A stretch of 45,426 nucleotides of DNA from Lingula anatina (Eukaryota > Brachiopoda > Lingulata > Lingulida > Lingulidae): NCBI RefSeq assembly GCF_001039355.2, contig NW_019775701.1, positions 7,295-52,720 on the forward strand, written 5' to 3'. Below the pieces are notes generated by a model, which saw only the letters and a program-made list of their open reading frames with translations, was not told the DNA's origin and searched no databases. Each line of letters opens with the position of its first letter. The stretch's first letter is position 1. Of this stretch, positions 10,322-20,404 are shown piece after piece. A program made the translations under genes and the position numbers.

Positions 10322-10835
10322 TTATTTATTTATTTATATATATATATATTTTTTTTTTACATGGGCATTTCCTTTACTGTACAAATCGCTACCTCCATTA
10401 CGAGGCTGATCTAAAACTAGAACTAAATAAGTGTTTGTGGATCGTAATTCTGTAAACGGGGTAGTATAGGGTTGGCCTGGATAATGATAATGATGAGTAA
10501 AAAGCTGAAATCTCCAGGCAAATTAAAACTTTGCCATATAAATGCCTAAATCTCATTGATTCCAGTGAAATGAGCTAATCCAAGCTCGGTGGAGTCACGT
10601 ATGTACGTGTGGTATGCAGCTTCACAGAACCTGCTTTCATCTAAATAAATAAGGACAGACATCATAAGATATAATAATCATATTTCGAGAAATATTATCT
10701 TTATTGAGAAATTGCTGTATCTGGTGTGCAGGAGCAAACTTTGAACGCCTAGCCATACTGTGCACAGGTATACGGCTGCGGTGGTATTATTAGCTAGCGA
10801 AAATATGTAACGGAATAGAATACTTTGAAGATCCG
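9993..10835. other. spacer upstream of copy 2
   Basis: No gene. It is homologous to 5523-6265 and keeps the conserved upstream flank, a long AT microsatellite, the TGTGGATCGTAATTCTG block and the TAGCTAGCGAAAATATGTAACGG sequence that represents the empty site of the 902-bp transposon found in the first spacer. Confidence 0.65.
10248..10357. repeat. (AT)n / (ATTT)n microsatellite
   Basis: About 70 bp of AT repeats, then about five TATT units, a second AT run and a poly-T tail. The corresponding place in the copy 1 spacer is a poly-T/ATT tract, so the repeat expanded after the duplication. Confidence 0.9.
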
Positions 10836-11310
10836 CCATGTTTATACTATCCTATCCAGACATTTCAATCCACCTTGGAGGGGGGGGGGGGGGTGATTAT
10901 CCTCACAGTTGGTGCGCCACCCAACAAGAGGGTGTCAGTTTTCGGCAAGGTGATTGTGTATTTGTGTGTGTGAAATCCTCTAGAATATATGTTCGGTCTT
11001 TTGCTTTGTTTGCAGTTTTTACCTAGGAGGTTATTTTGTGTCGTGTCATAACTCCTTTGTCCTGGCACTAGTATTTGATCGAATGCTGGGTTTCTCCTTT
11101 TGCAGTTAGCAGAGCAGTTTTATTTTTCAGGAGTGATTTGCTGGGTTTCATCTCTGGGGGATGAACGTCTTCAACAGTTATCAATGTATCAGTGTGCCAC
11201 ACCAGTACTGTAACATCGATTGCTATAAAAATTATCAAGGCGAACTGTATTATCTCAAGGAGTTCCGACAATTCTTAGAACCCCTGGATTAGCTCAGTCG
11301 CCATTCTGAT
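10836..11310 (-). pseudogene. fucosyltransferase relic B (internally deleted, early stop)
   Basis: Same structure as relic A. The 3' coding end is at about 10836-10945, interrupted by a poly-G run (about 10878-10893). The 5' coding end is at about 10985-11304, with anchor (LEIIQFALIIFIAIDVTVLVW) and stem (HPPEMKPSKSLLKNKTALLTA). The homologous ATG near 11304 is followed after nine codons by a TAA, and the long frame below it opens only from a non-ATG codon, so this copy cannot make the anchor peptide from the ancestral start. The catalytic core is deleted. Confidence 0.8.
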
Positions 11311-11325
11311 TTAATGATTTAATTA

Positions 11326-11328
<3 letters not shown>

Positions 11329-11395
<67 letters not shown>
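11329..11395. repeat. (AT)n microsatellite
   Basis: About 66 bp of uninterrupted AT repeats directly upstream of relic B. A similar AT run stands in the same position upstream of relic C and a very short one upstream of relic D. Confidence 0.9.
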
Positions 11396-11396
<1 letters not shown>

Positions 11397-11843
11397 GTAA
11401 GCGGTTATAATCCTATTGCACCGTGTTTGAGGGTCGCTGCAGGCATTCTGGGATTGTAAGTGCAAATATGCTCAGTCAAGCACATATCACGTGATACGCA
11501 GTCATCGTGAAATTGTTTCCATTTTATTTTTGTGTGCAGAAATGAAGGTTGTAAGTTATAAAGTACTTATACAGACTTGTACCTGCAGGCGCTCGTAAGA
11601 TTAAAAAACGATTGCCTCTATGCTTAAAACCACTTTGTTCTCATTTTCATTTTTTACTTATTGTGACATCCAACCAACAATATACATGCAAGGTGTGTTA
11701 TATTATTTTCAGTATTTTTAACAGCGAGTTTTTTCGCTATACAAATCTCAATCTCCAATACGGCAATGACTCAGTTGAAAGGAACTTAAATCAAAGAACG
11801 TATTTGTGGATCGTTCTTCTCTGGACGGGGTTGGACGTGGGGG

Positions 11844-12209
11844 ACCTTTATGATGAAGAGTAAATCTCCCGGAAATTAAAAGTTTGCAATTTAACATCTA
11901 AATCTCATTGTTTGCTGGGAAAATTCTCAGATAGCATGCAACATTTTCGTTTGTGGGTCTGTCATACAATTCTATTCAGGGACTCTACACATTCAAACCC
12001 AATACAGAGGTGCATTTCACAAGCTGCAATATCAAAAGTCTAAAAAAATAAAATTAAATGAATTCAAAACTGAAATCAATTTTTTAAAGCAGGAGTATAG
12101 AAAAAAAATCCAGGACTGTCTCAATTTTACATCTACATGTAATTTCTATTGTGACATATGATCATAAACTTACGTAACCAAATGACACTTTTTCATTTTG
12201 GTACTCAAN

Positions 12210-12255
<46 letters not shown>

Positions 12256-12612
12256 CTTTATGATGAAGAGTAAATCTCCCGGAAATTAAAAGTTTGCAAT
12301 TTAACATCTAAATCTCTTTGTTTGCTGGGAAAATTCTCAGATAGCATGCAACTTTTTCGTTTGTGAGTCTGTCAAACGATTCTATTCAGGGACTCTGCAC
12401 ATTCAAACCCAATACACAGGTGCATTTCACAAGCTGCAATATCACTAAAAAAATAAAATTAAATGAATTCAAAACTGAAATCAATTTTTTAAAGCAGGAG
12501 TATAGAAAAAAATCCAGGACTGTCTCAATTTTACATCTACATGTGATTTCTATTGTGACATATAATCATAAACTTACGTAACCAAATGACACTTTTTCAT
12601 TTTGGTACTCAA
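11844..12612. repeat. direct duplication of ~360 bp separated by n + G44
   Basis: Bases 11844-12208 and 12254-12612 are near-identical direct copies (both start ACCTTTATGATGAAGAG and end GTACTCAA) with scattered substitutions and small indels. They are separated by one n (12209) and a run of 44 G (12210-12253). The first copy is preceded by a natural GGGGG at the matching point, which the poly-G seems to extend. This is either a tandem duplication or two haplotypes joined by the assembler. Confidence 0.85.
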
Positions 12613-12716
12613 GAACAAAATTTGGAAACTTAGTTATACTGGTGTATGCACGGGGTTGTCTTTACGCCAAAAATACCACACAGAATACCTCAAAGAACCG
12701 CAGTGTTTATGCTATC

Positions 12717-13982
12717 CTATCCGGAAATTCCAACCCAGTTTGGGGGAAAATAGTCCTCATGGTTGGTGCGCCACCACAAGTAAGTGCCAGGTTTGGGCCA
12801 GTCTTTATAGTAAACCACGTCTCCCCCGGCCAACCACGCGCCCCACCAAGAAAAGGTACCCACTGACATTATGGTGTGGTTACAACTTCCTAAGAGAGCT
12901 AAACTCAGTATGGAGTCGTTGAATGGGTTGTATCGGATTCGTGGGTGCTGAACATTCTTTTTGCACCAAGACATATCATCAGACAGTACAATAAACAGGA
13001 TGTTTTTATAGATATTCTCAAAGTACCGCATGGCTTTAGTGTAGTAACTAGATGGCGCCACGTTATAACCACGCTCATGTGCGTTCGTGTGCAAGTCTTT
13101 CCAATTCCGGGCATGGATTCCAATATACGTTACTTTATCCCTTTTGATGTTCATCCCAAGTTCTAGTAATGCAATGTCAAAAAAAGCATTGATTTCTCTG
13201 CGGAACTCTGCCTCCTTTCGGAAACGAAAATGTTGCTTTAGATCATCTTCGACATTGTGGAAATATTTCCAGGACTGCAAATAATACAATAACTGTACCG
13301 ATTGGCCTTTCTTGTACAATGTCTCCGTCCTGTTATCATAAAATGCGTATTTCATCTCGTGGAATTTCACAAGTTTAACACCAGGCGGTAAAGAGTGGGG
13401 AATATAATCCGGAATTCGAAACACTCTCCGTACCTCCGCGTTTGCAAGCAGGACTGGTGTCATGTTATTTCGTTTTGCAATTCCATACATTGACGCATAT
13501 TCAAACATACGGTTACCCGTACGACCAAAAACCCCTGTCATGATGAAAAGTCCCGTAGAATTAATCCAAGATTTCTATCTTTTTTCCAGCGCTGCTTCCA
13601 TGTCTGGGGAAACAAAACGGTGCGCTTCACGCATATTTTGTTCAGATTCAGTTTTCGTCTTCAGTGTATTTGGTTTTATTTCACGGGCCGAATGTTCTCT
13701 GTCCAAGGACCCAGGAGTTGTGGCCGTAATATTGTTTGACGTGGAGATGTTGCCTCGGAGGTGACTTTGCGTCGTGTCAGAACCCCAATGGCTTGGCGTA
13801 GGCTTTTCTTCTCTGGCAGTTAGCAGCGCCGTTTCAGTTTTCAGGAGTGATTTGCGAATTTCCATCTCTGGGGGATGGAAATTGCCAACACGTTTAAATG
13901 TATCACTGTACCACACCAATATTGTTAAATTAATTGCTCCGAAAAACACCAAAAACCGAACTATTTTTGCTGCTGTCGTCAT
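12717..13982 (-). pseudogene. GT11 fucosyltransferase-like, array copy 3, one premature stop
   Basis: The frame runs from ATG at 13982 (MTTAAKIV) to the stop at 12717, the same 421-codon length as copy 1, but TAG at 13577-13575 interrupts it at codon 136, exactly at the stem/catalytic domain border (EKR-stop-KSWINS). Copies 2 and 4 have Ser there. Everything downstream is intact and in frame: GRTGNRMFEYA, HARNWKD, CNHTIMSVGTFSWWGAW. It is either a very recent pseudogene, a null allele or an assembly/base error. Without readthrough only anchor and stem would be made. Confidence 0.88.
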
Positions 13983-14302
13983 TCTCTTTGTCTTTCTAAG
14001 TGAAATTTAACCAAAGCTTATGCGGGTCTATTAATATAACGCGCGAGACGCATTTCCAGTTGTAACCGTATATGGTAAGCACAGAACCTGCATTCTATTA
14101 AATAATAAGCACAGACATCATTTGATATAATAATCATATGATTGAGTAATATTATCTTTATTATGGAATTGCTATTTTTTATCTTGGTGTGCAGGGACAA
14201 ACTTTGTAGGCCTAGCCATACTGTGAACAGGTGTATGGCTGCGGTTGTATTATTTAAAACTAGCGAAAAAAATGTAACGGAATAGAACACTTTGAATATC
14301 CG
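13983..14302. other. spacer upstream of copy 3
   Basis: A shortened version of the other upstream spacers: the frame upstream of the ATG has lost its continuity, and the block with TGTGGATCGTAATTCTG seen upstream of copies 1, 2 and 4 is missing. The ATATTATCTTTATTATGGAATTGCTAT and AACGGAATAGAACACTTTG segments are retained. No gene. Confidence 0.55.
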
Positions 14303-15690
14303 CCATGTTTATGCTGGCATATCCGGACAATGCAGTCCACCTTNNNNNNNNNNNNNNNNNNNNNNNNNNNNNNNNNNNNNNNNNNNNNNNNNNNNNNNNN
14401 NNNNNNNNNNNNNNNNNNNNNNNNNNNNNNNNNNNNNNNNNNNNNNNNNNNNNNNNNNNNNNNNNNNNNNNNNNNNNNNNNNNNNNNNNNNNNNNNNNNN
14501 NNNNNNNNNNNNNNNNNNNNNNNNNNNNNNNNNNNNNNNNNNNNNNNNNNNNNNNNNNNNNNNNNNNNNNNNNNNNNNNNNNNNNNNNNNNNNNNNNNNN
14601 NNNNNNNNNNNNNNNNNNNNNNNNNNNNNNNNNNNNNNNNNNNNNNNNNNNNNNNNNNNNNNNNNNNNNNNNNNNNNNNNNNNNNNNNNNNNNNNNNNNN
14701 NNNNNNNNNNNNNNNNNNNNNNNNNNNNNNNNNNNNNNNNNNNNNNNNNNNNNNNNNNNNNNNNNNNNNNNNNNNNNNNNNNNNNNNNNNNNNNNNNNNN
14801 NNNNNNNNNNNNNNNNNNNNNNNNNNNNNNNNNNNNNNNNNNNNNNNNNNNNNNNNNNNNNNNNNNNNNNNNNNNNNNNNNNNNNNNNNNNNNNNNNNNN
14901 NNNNNNNNNNNNNNNNNNNNNNNNNNNNNNNNNNNNNNNNNNNNNNNNNNNNNNNNNNNNNNNNNNNNNNNNNNNNNNNNNNNNNNNNNNNNNNNNNNNN
15001 NNNNNNNNNNNNNNNNNNNNNNNNNNNNNNNNNNNNNNNNNNNNNNNNNNNNNNNNNNNNNNNNNNNNNNNNNNNNNNNNNNNNNNNNNNNNNNNNNNNN
15101 NNNNNNNNNNNNNNNNNNNNNNNNNNNNNNNNNNNNNNNNNNNNNNNNNNNNNNNNNNNNNNNNNNNNNNNNNNNNNNNNNNNNNNNNNNNNNNNNNNNN
15201 NNNNNNNNNNNNNNNNNNNNNNNNNNNNNNNNNNNNNNNNNNNNNNNNNNNNNNNNNNNNNNNNNNNNNNNNNNNNNNNNNNNNNNNNNNNNNNNNNNNN
15301 NNNNNNNNNNNNNNNNNNNNNNNNNNNNNNNNNNNNAAGGGGTTGTCCGGGGGTTTGGGTTGTCGGGGAGGGGGGGTTGCTCCTAATATCCTCTACAAGA
15401 TGAGTTCTGCCTTTTGTGTGTAGTTTTTACCTAGGTTGTTATTTTGGGTCTTGTCACAACTCCTTTCTCCTGGCACTGGAATCTGCTTGAATGCAGGCTT
15501 TACATCTCTAGCAGGAGTGATTTGCAGGGTTCCATCTCTGGGGGATGAACTTCGTCAACAGTTATCAATATATCAGTGTGCAACACCAGTACAGTTACAA
15601 GGTATAAAAATAACCAAGGCCAAACTATATTATTTCAAGGAGTTCCGATAATTCTTAGAACTCCGTGATTAGCTCAGACGCCATCCTTAT
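14303..15690 (-). pseudogene. fucosyltransferase relic C (contains assembly gap)
   Basis: The left end (14303-14343) matches the 3' coding end of the relics up to the G-rich tract, where the N gap begins. After the gap, 15337-15690 has the G-rich junction, stem remnants (CATCTCTGGGGGATGAACTTC, reverse strand HPPEMEP) and the anchor. The homologous ATG near 15682 meets TAA nine codons later, as in relic B. The catalytic core is presumably absent but, because of the gap, this is inferred from the other relics. Confidence 0.7.
14344..15336. other. assembly gap (993 N)
   Basis: A run of n. Reading frames drawn across it are meaningless. It begins right after CAGTCCACCTT, the point where relic B has its poly-G run, so an unreadable G tract probably caused the break. 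The true length is not known. Confidence 0.99.
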
Positions 15691-15697
15691 TTAATTT

Positions 15698-15704
15698 TTC
15701 ATAT

Positions 15705-15747
<43 letters not shown>
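15698..15747. repeat. (AT)n microsatellite
   Basis: AT repeats upstream of relic C, in the same position as the AT run at 11329-11395. Confidence 0.9.
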
Positions 15748-16440
15748 CGTAAGCGGTTATAAACCTATTGCACCGTGTTTGAGGGTCGCTGCAGGCATTC
15801 TGGGATCGTAAGCGCAAATATGCTCAGTCAGGCACATATCACGTGATACACTGTCAATGTGACATTGTTTTCATTTTATTTTTGTGTGCAGAAATGAAGA
15901 TTGTAGGTTAAAAAGTACATACAGACTTGGACCTGCAGGCGACCGTAAGATTACAAAACGATAGCTTCCATGCTTGAAACCACTTTGCTCTCATTTCCAG
16001 AGAATGACTCAAATTAAAAGCAAAGAACGTATTTGTGGATCGTACTTCTGTGGACGGGGTTGGGCGTGGGGGACCTTTATGATGAAGAGTAAATCTCCCG
16101 AAAATTAAAAGTTTGCAATTTAACATCTAAATCTCATTGTTTGCTGTGAAAATTCTCAGATAGCATGCAGCCTTTTCGTTTGTGAGTCTGTCATATACGA
16201 TTCTGTTCAGGGAGTCTGCACATTCAAACCCAATACAGATGTGCATTTCACAAGTTAAAATATCAGAAGTCTCAAAAAATAAAATTGAATAAATTCAAAG
16301 CTGAAATCATTTTTTAAAGCAGGAGTATACAAAAAATCTATGACAGTCTCAATTTTACGTCTACATGTAATTTCTATTGTGGCATATAATCGTTAACTTA
16401 CGTAACCAAATGGCACTTTTGCATTTTGATACTCAAGAAC
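15748..16440. other. spacer between relic C and copy 4
   Basis: No gene. It carries the same blocks as the relic A and B spacers (GGGTCGCTGCAGGCATTCTG near 15783, TGTGGATCGTACTTCTGTGG near 16035, AGGAGTATA near 16320). About 100 bp is missing near 16000 compared with the relic A spacer. Confidence 0.6.
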
Positions 16441-16540
16441 AAAGGTGTACACGTGGTGTATACTGGTATATGCACGGGGTTGTCTTTACGCCAAAATATT
16501 CACACAGAATACCTCACAGAACCATACTGTTTATGCTATC

Positions 16541-17812
16541 CTATCCGGACATTCCAATCCATTTTGGGGGAAAATAGTCCTCATGGTTGGTGCGCCACCA
16601 CAAGTGGGTGCCAGGTTTGGGCCAGTCTTTATAGTAAACCACGTCTCCCCCGGCCAACCACGCGCCCCACCAAGAAAAGGTACCCACTGATATTATGGTG
16701 TGGTTACAACTTCCTAAGAGAGCTAAACTCAGAATGGGGTCGTTGAATGGGTTGTATCGGATTCGTGGGTGCTGAATATTCTCTTTGCACCAAGACATAT
16801 CATCAGACAGTACAATAAACAGGATGTTTTTATAGATATTCTCAAAGTACCGCATGGCTTTGGTGTAGTAACTAGATGGCGCCACGTTATAACCACGTTC
16901 AAGTGTGTTCGTGCGCAAGTCTTTCCAATTCCGGGCATGGATTCCAATATACGTTACTTCCTCCCTTTTGTTGTTCATCCCAAGTTCTAGTAATGCATTG
17001 TCAAAAAAAGCTTTGATTTCTCTGCGGAACTCTGCCTCCTTTCGGAAACGAAAATGTTGCTTGAGATCATCTTCGACATTGTGGAAATATTTCCAGGACT
17101 GCAAATAATACAATAACTGTACCGATTGGCCTTTCTTGCACAATGTCTCCGTCCTGTTATCATAAAAAGCGTATTTCTTCTCATGGAATTTCACAAGTTT
17201 AACACCAGGCGGTAAAGAGTGGGGAATGTAATCCGGGATTTGAAACACTCTCCGTACCTCCGCGTTTGCAAGCAGGACTGGTGTCATGTTATTTCGTTTT
17301 GCAATTCCATACATTGACGCATATTCAAACATACGGTTACCCGTGCGACCAAAAACCCCTGTCATGATGAAAAGTCCCGTAGAATTAATCCAAGATTTTG
17401 ATCTTTTTTCCAGCGCTGCTTCCATGTCTGGTGAAACAGAACGGTGCGCTTCATGCATATTTTCAGTTTTCACGGATTCAGTTTTTGTCTTTAGTGTATT
17501 TAGTTTGATTTCACTGGCTAAATCCCTTCTGTCCAAGGACCTTGGAGATGTGATGGGAAATTTGTTTGACATGGAGATGTTGCCTTGTAGGTGACTTTGC
17601 GTCGTGTCAGAACCCCAATGTCGTGGCGTAGGCTTTTCTTCTCTGGCAGTAACCAGCGCCGTTTCAGTTTTCATAAGTGATTCGCGAGTTTTCATATCTG
17701 GGGGATGGAAATTGCCAACACGGATAAATGTATCAGAGTACCACACCAATACTGTCAAACCAATTGCTCCGAAAAACACTAAAAACCGAACTATTTTTGC
17801 TGCTGTCGCCAT
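16541..17812 (-). CDS. GT11 alpha-1,2-fucosyltransferase-like, array copy 4
   Basis: 423 residues from ATG at 17812 (MATAAKIVRFLVFFG); the open frame upstream to 17899 starts with a non-ATG codon. It has a signal-anchor at ~6-27, a stem two residues longer than copy 1 (TESVKTENMHEAH), GRTGNRMFEYA near 150, HARNWKD near 291 and CNHTIISVGTFSWWGAW near 365. It is closest to copy 3: both have MFEYASMYG and LLANAEVRRVF where copies 1 and 2 have MFQFASMYG and LLENAEVRGVF. Intact and probably functional as a Golgi fucosyltransferase, subject to the missing second Arg of HxRRxD. Confidence 0.92.
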   Translation of the reverse strand: MATAAKIVRFLVFFGAIGLTVLVWYSDTFIRVGNFHPPDMKTRESLMKTETALVTAREEKPTPRHWGSDTTQSHLQGNISMSNKFPITSPRSLDRRDLASEIKLNTLKTKTESVKTENMHEAHRSVSPDMEAALEKRSKSWINSTGLFIMTGVFGRTGNRMFEYASMYGIAKRNNMTPVLLANAEVRRVFQIPDYIPHSLPPGVKLVKFHEKKYAFYDNRTETLCKKGQSVQLLYYLQSWKYFHNVEDDLKQHFRFRKEAEFRREIKAFFDNALLELGMNNKREEVTYIGIHARNWKDLRTNTLERGYNVAPSSYYTKAMRYFENIYKNILFIVLSDDMSWCKENIQHPRIRYNPFNDPILSLALLGSCNHTIISVGTFSWWGAWLAGGDVVYYKDWPKPGTHLWWRTNHEDYFPPKWIGMSG

Positions 17813-18374
17813 TCTTTTTGCTTTCAAAATGAAATTTAACCAAAGCTGATGCGGGTAAGTCAATATGATTCGCGAGACGCATTTCGGGATTGTAACCAAA
17901 TATTGTCAGTTAGACACATTTTATATCAAAAATGACTCTTCATCCATTTCGAGGCTGATTCAAAAACTAGAACTGAAAAACGTTTTTTAAGATCATAATT
18001 CTGTGAACAGGCTTGGATAGGGTGGGCCTTGATGTTGATGAATAAAGAGCTGGAATCTCCAGGCAAATTAAAACTTTGCCATATAAAGGCCTAAATCTTA
18101 TTTTTTTCCAATGAAATTCTCAGTTCGGTTAAGTCATGGATGTACGTTGGTATACAGCTGCACAGATCCTGCGTTCATTTAAATAAATAAGGACAGACAC
18201 CATTATTTAATAATCATATATTGAGTAATATTATCTTTATTATGGAATTGCTATCTTATTATCTTGGTGTGCATGAACAAACCTTGTAGGACCATACTGT
18301 GCACAGGTATTCGGCTGCGGTGGTATTTTTAGTTAGCGAAAAAACATGTAACGGAATAGAACACTTAGTAGATC
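17813..18374. other. spacer upstream of copy 4
   Basis: Homologous to the other gene-upstream spacers: GAGGCTGATTCAAAAACTAGAAC near 17960, the AAGATCATAATTCTGTG block near 17985, and TAGTTAGCGAAAAAACATGTAACGG near 18330, another empty site for the 902-bp transposon. No gene. Confidence 0.6.
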
Positions 18375-18880
18375 CGCCATGTTAATGCTATATCATATTC
18401 GGATATTCCAATCCACCTTGGGGGAGAAAAAATCCTCATGGTTGGTGTGTCACCCCACAAGTGGGTGTCAGGTTTGGGCCAGTGGAATGTGTGTGTTTGG
18501 GAGGGGGTTTTCGGGGGGGGGGCTGTCAAGGGGGTTGTTCGGGGGTTGGCGATGTCAATAAGGTTTTCCGGGGGGGGGGGAGGTATACCTAGTATCCTTT
18601 ACGAGATGTGTTCGGTGTTTTGTGTGCAGTTTTTACCTTGTGTCGTGTCATAACTCCTTTGTCCTAGCACTAGTATCTGATTGAATGCAGGGTTTTCTCC
18701 TCTTGCAGTAAGCAACGCTGTTTTATTTTTCAGGAGTGATTTGCTGGGTTCCATCTCTGGGGGATGAACTTCGTCAACAGTTATCAATGTATCAATGTGC
18801 CACACCAGTACTGTTACATCAATTGCTATAATTGTTGACAATTTTTGGAACTCCTTGATTCGCTCAGACGCCATTATTAA
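18375..18880 (-). pseudogene. fucosyltransferase relic D (internally deleted, anchor frame open)
   Basis: The 3' coding end is at about 18375-18485. A G-rich junction (18490-18590) with several poly-G runs replaces the catalytic core. The 5' coding end (18599-18874) is open for 91 codons from ATG: MASERIKEFQ, a shortened hydrophobic stretch (TIIAIDVTVLVW), then HPPEMEPSKSLLKNKTALL. Part of the anchor seen in relic A (EIIQFALIIF) is missing, so membrane insertion is doubtful. Same junction as the other relics. Confidence 0.78.
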
Positions 18881-19514
18881 TTTTTCATATATATACGTAA
18901 GCGGTTATAACTAAACCTATTGCTGCATGTTTCAGGGTCGCTGCAGGCATTCTGGGATTGTAAGCGTAAATGTGCTCAGTCAGTTCATATCATACCATAC
19001 ACAGTCAATGTGAAATTGTTTCCATTTTATTTTTGTGTGCAGAAATGAAGATTGTAGGTTATTAAGTATAAACAGACTTGTACCTGCAGGCGCCCGTAAG
19101 ATTAAAAAACGATAGTCTTCATGCTGGAAACCGCTTTCATTTCATTTTCATTTTGTCCTAATTGTGACATCCAACCCACAAAAATGCATGCATGATTTGA
19201 TATATTATTATCAGTATCTTTAATAGCAAGCAACTTTTTTTACTGTACAAATCTGCATCTCAAATACGAGAATGACTCAAATTAAAAGGAACATAGTACT
19301 AAAAACGTGTTTGTGGATCGTAATTCTGTGGACGGTGTTGGACGTGGGGGACATTTATGATGAAGAGTAAATCTCCAAGAGAATTTAAATTGTGCTATTT
19401 AAGATTTAAAACTCATTGTTTACTGTGAAAATTCTCGGCTAATCCAAGCTCGGTTCAGTTTCGTATGTACCTGTACGTGTACTAAGTGGCATGCAGCTGT
19501 TTTATGCTTCACAG
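18881..19514. other. spacer upstream of relic D
   Basis: No gene. It keeps the GGGTCGCTGCAGGCATTCTG block (near 18937), the TGTGGATCGTAATTCTGTGG block (near 19312) and a right part like the copy 1/copy 2 spacers (AATCCAAGCTCGG near 19442). Array homology stops near CTTCACAGAACC (about 19515). Confidence 0.6.
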
Positions 19515-20246
19515 AACCCAGGCCTTCCCAACTACCAGACTCGGCACCTACGGGTCCAGTATAAACCGGTTTATCAGAACACACTACCCGTTTTCAAGGT
19601 GTGTGTCAGATCGCATTACAGAGTATCAGCCACCACACCAATTTTGCCTGGTGCGCGATGTGATAGCAATGATCCTAAGCGGGGTTGGAAAGTAGTGCAT
19701 CTCATCTAGATTCATGCGCTGCTGCAATTTTCTCTGTTTATGTTAAAATCTGACAGTACCGCAATTTTTAACATAAAATTTAGGTTCGGACATAGCCATT
19801 GATGTTTTGTAAATAAGAACTTGCAAACTTATTTATTAATTTAGAAAAGTAGACCTAATTTTGATAGCAGAAGCATATTCTGTCGGGGGTTAAATATTTT
19901 CGTGACTACCGGGATGGACGAGATTGAGGGCAGGGGTAATCCTAGAGAGGGGTGAGAAACGTCCATTGTTCTCGTCAGCGAGGCTGTCCTTTTTCAGGGT
20001 TTGTACGCACGGACAGAAAACTTAAGTATTGTGGGAACGTTACTAATGAAGCCACTGGTAGTACTAGTAGATATCAGCCTGTAGTCTTGAACAAGCGCCT
20101 CGATGACGAGTGAACAGTTGTCAAAAACAAAAGACCCAGGTGTGGTAGTTCAACTACTGTTGATGCGTGCCGCAACGACCAAACCTAATTGCTCCTCAAG
20201 GTCACAAAACAATAACCGGTACTGACGGCTAGGCTCGTCTTAATCA
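19515..20246. other. 732-bp segment unique within the array
   Basis: The array homology breaks at about 19515 and resumes right of the n at 20246 (CACTTACGTAACCAAATGGCGC). The interval has slightly higher GC and no homologous part in the other units. A 69-codon plus-strand frame crosses its left edge but shows no recognisable domain. It may be an insertion, the remains of another gene, or misjoined sequence, since the right border coincides with an n. Confidence 0.5.
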
Positions 20247-20404
20247 NTCAGACACTTACGTAACCAAATGGCGCTTTTTCATTTTGGCATGCAGGAACAA
20301 AATTTGTACACGTAGCGTATACTGCTATATGCACGGGGTTGTCTTTACGCCAAAAAATTCACACAGAATACTGTACCTCACAGAACCGCAGTGTTTATGC
20401 TATC

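Noticed and set aside
14292-15423. Long plus-strand open frames of 357-372 codons
   Set aside because: They consist almost entirely of the N gap.
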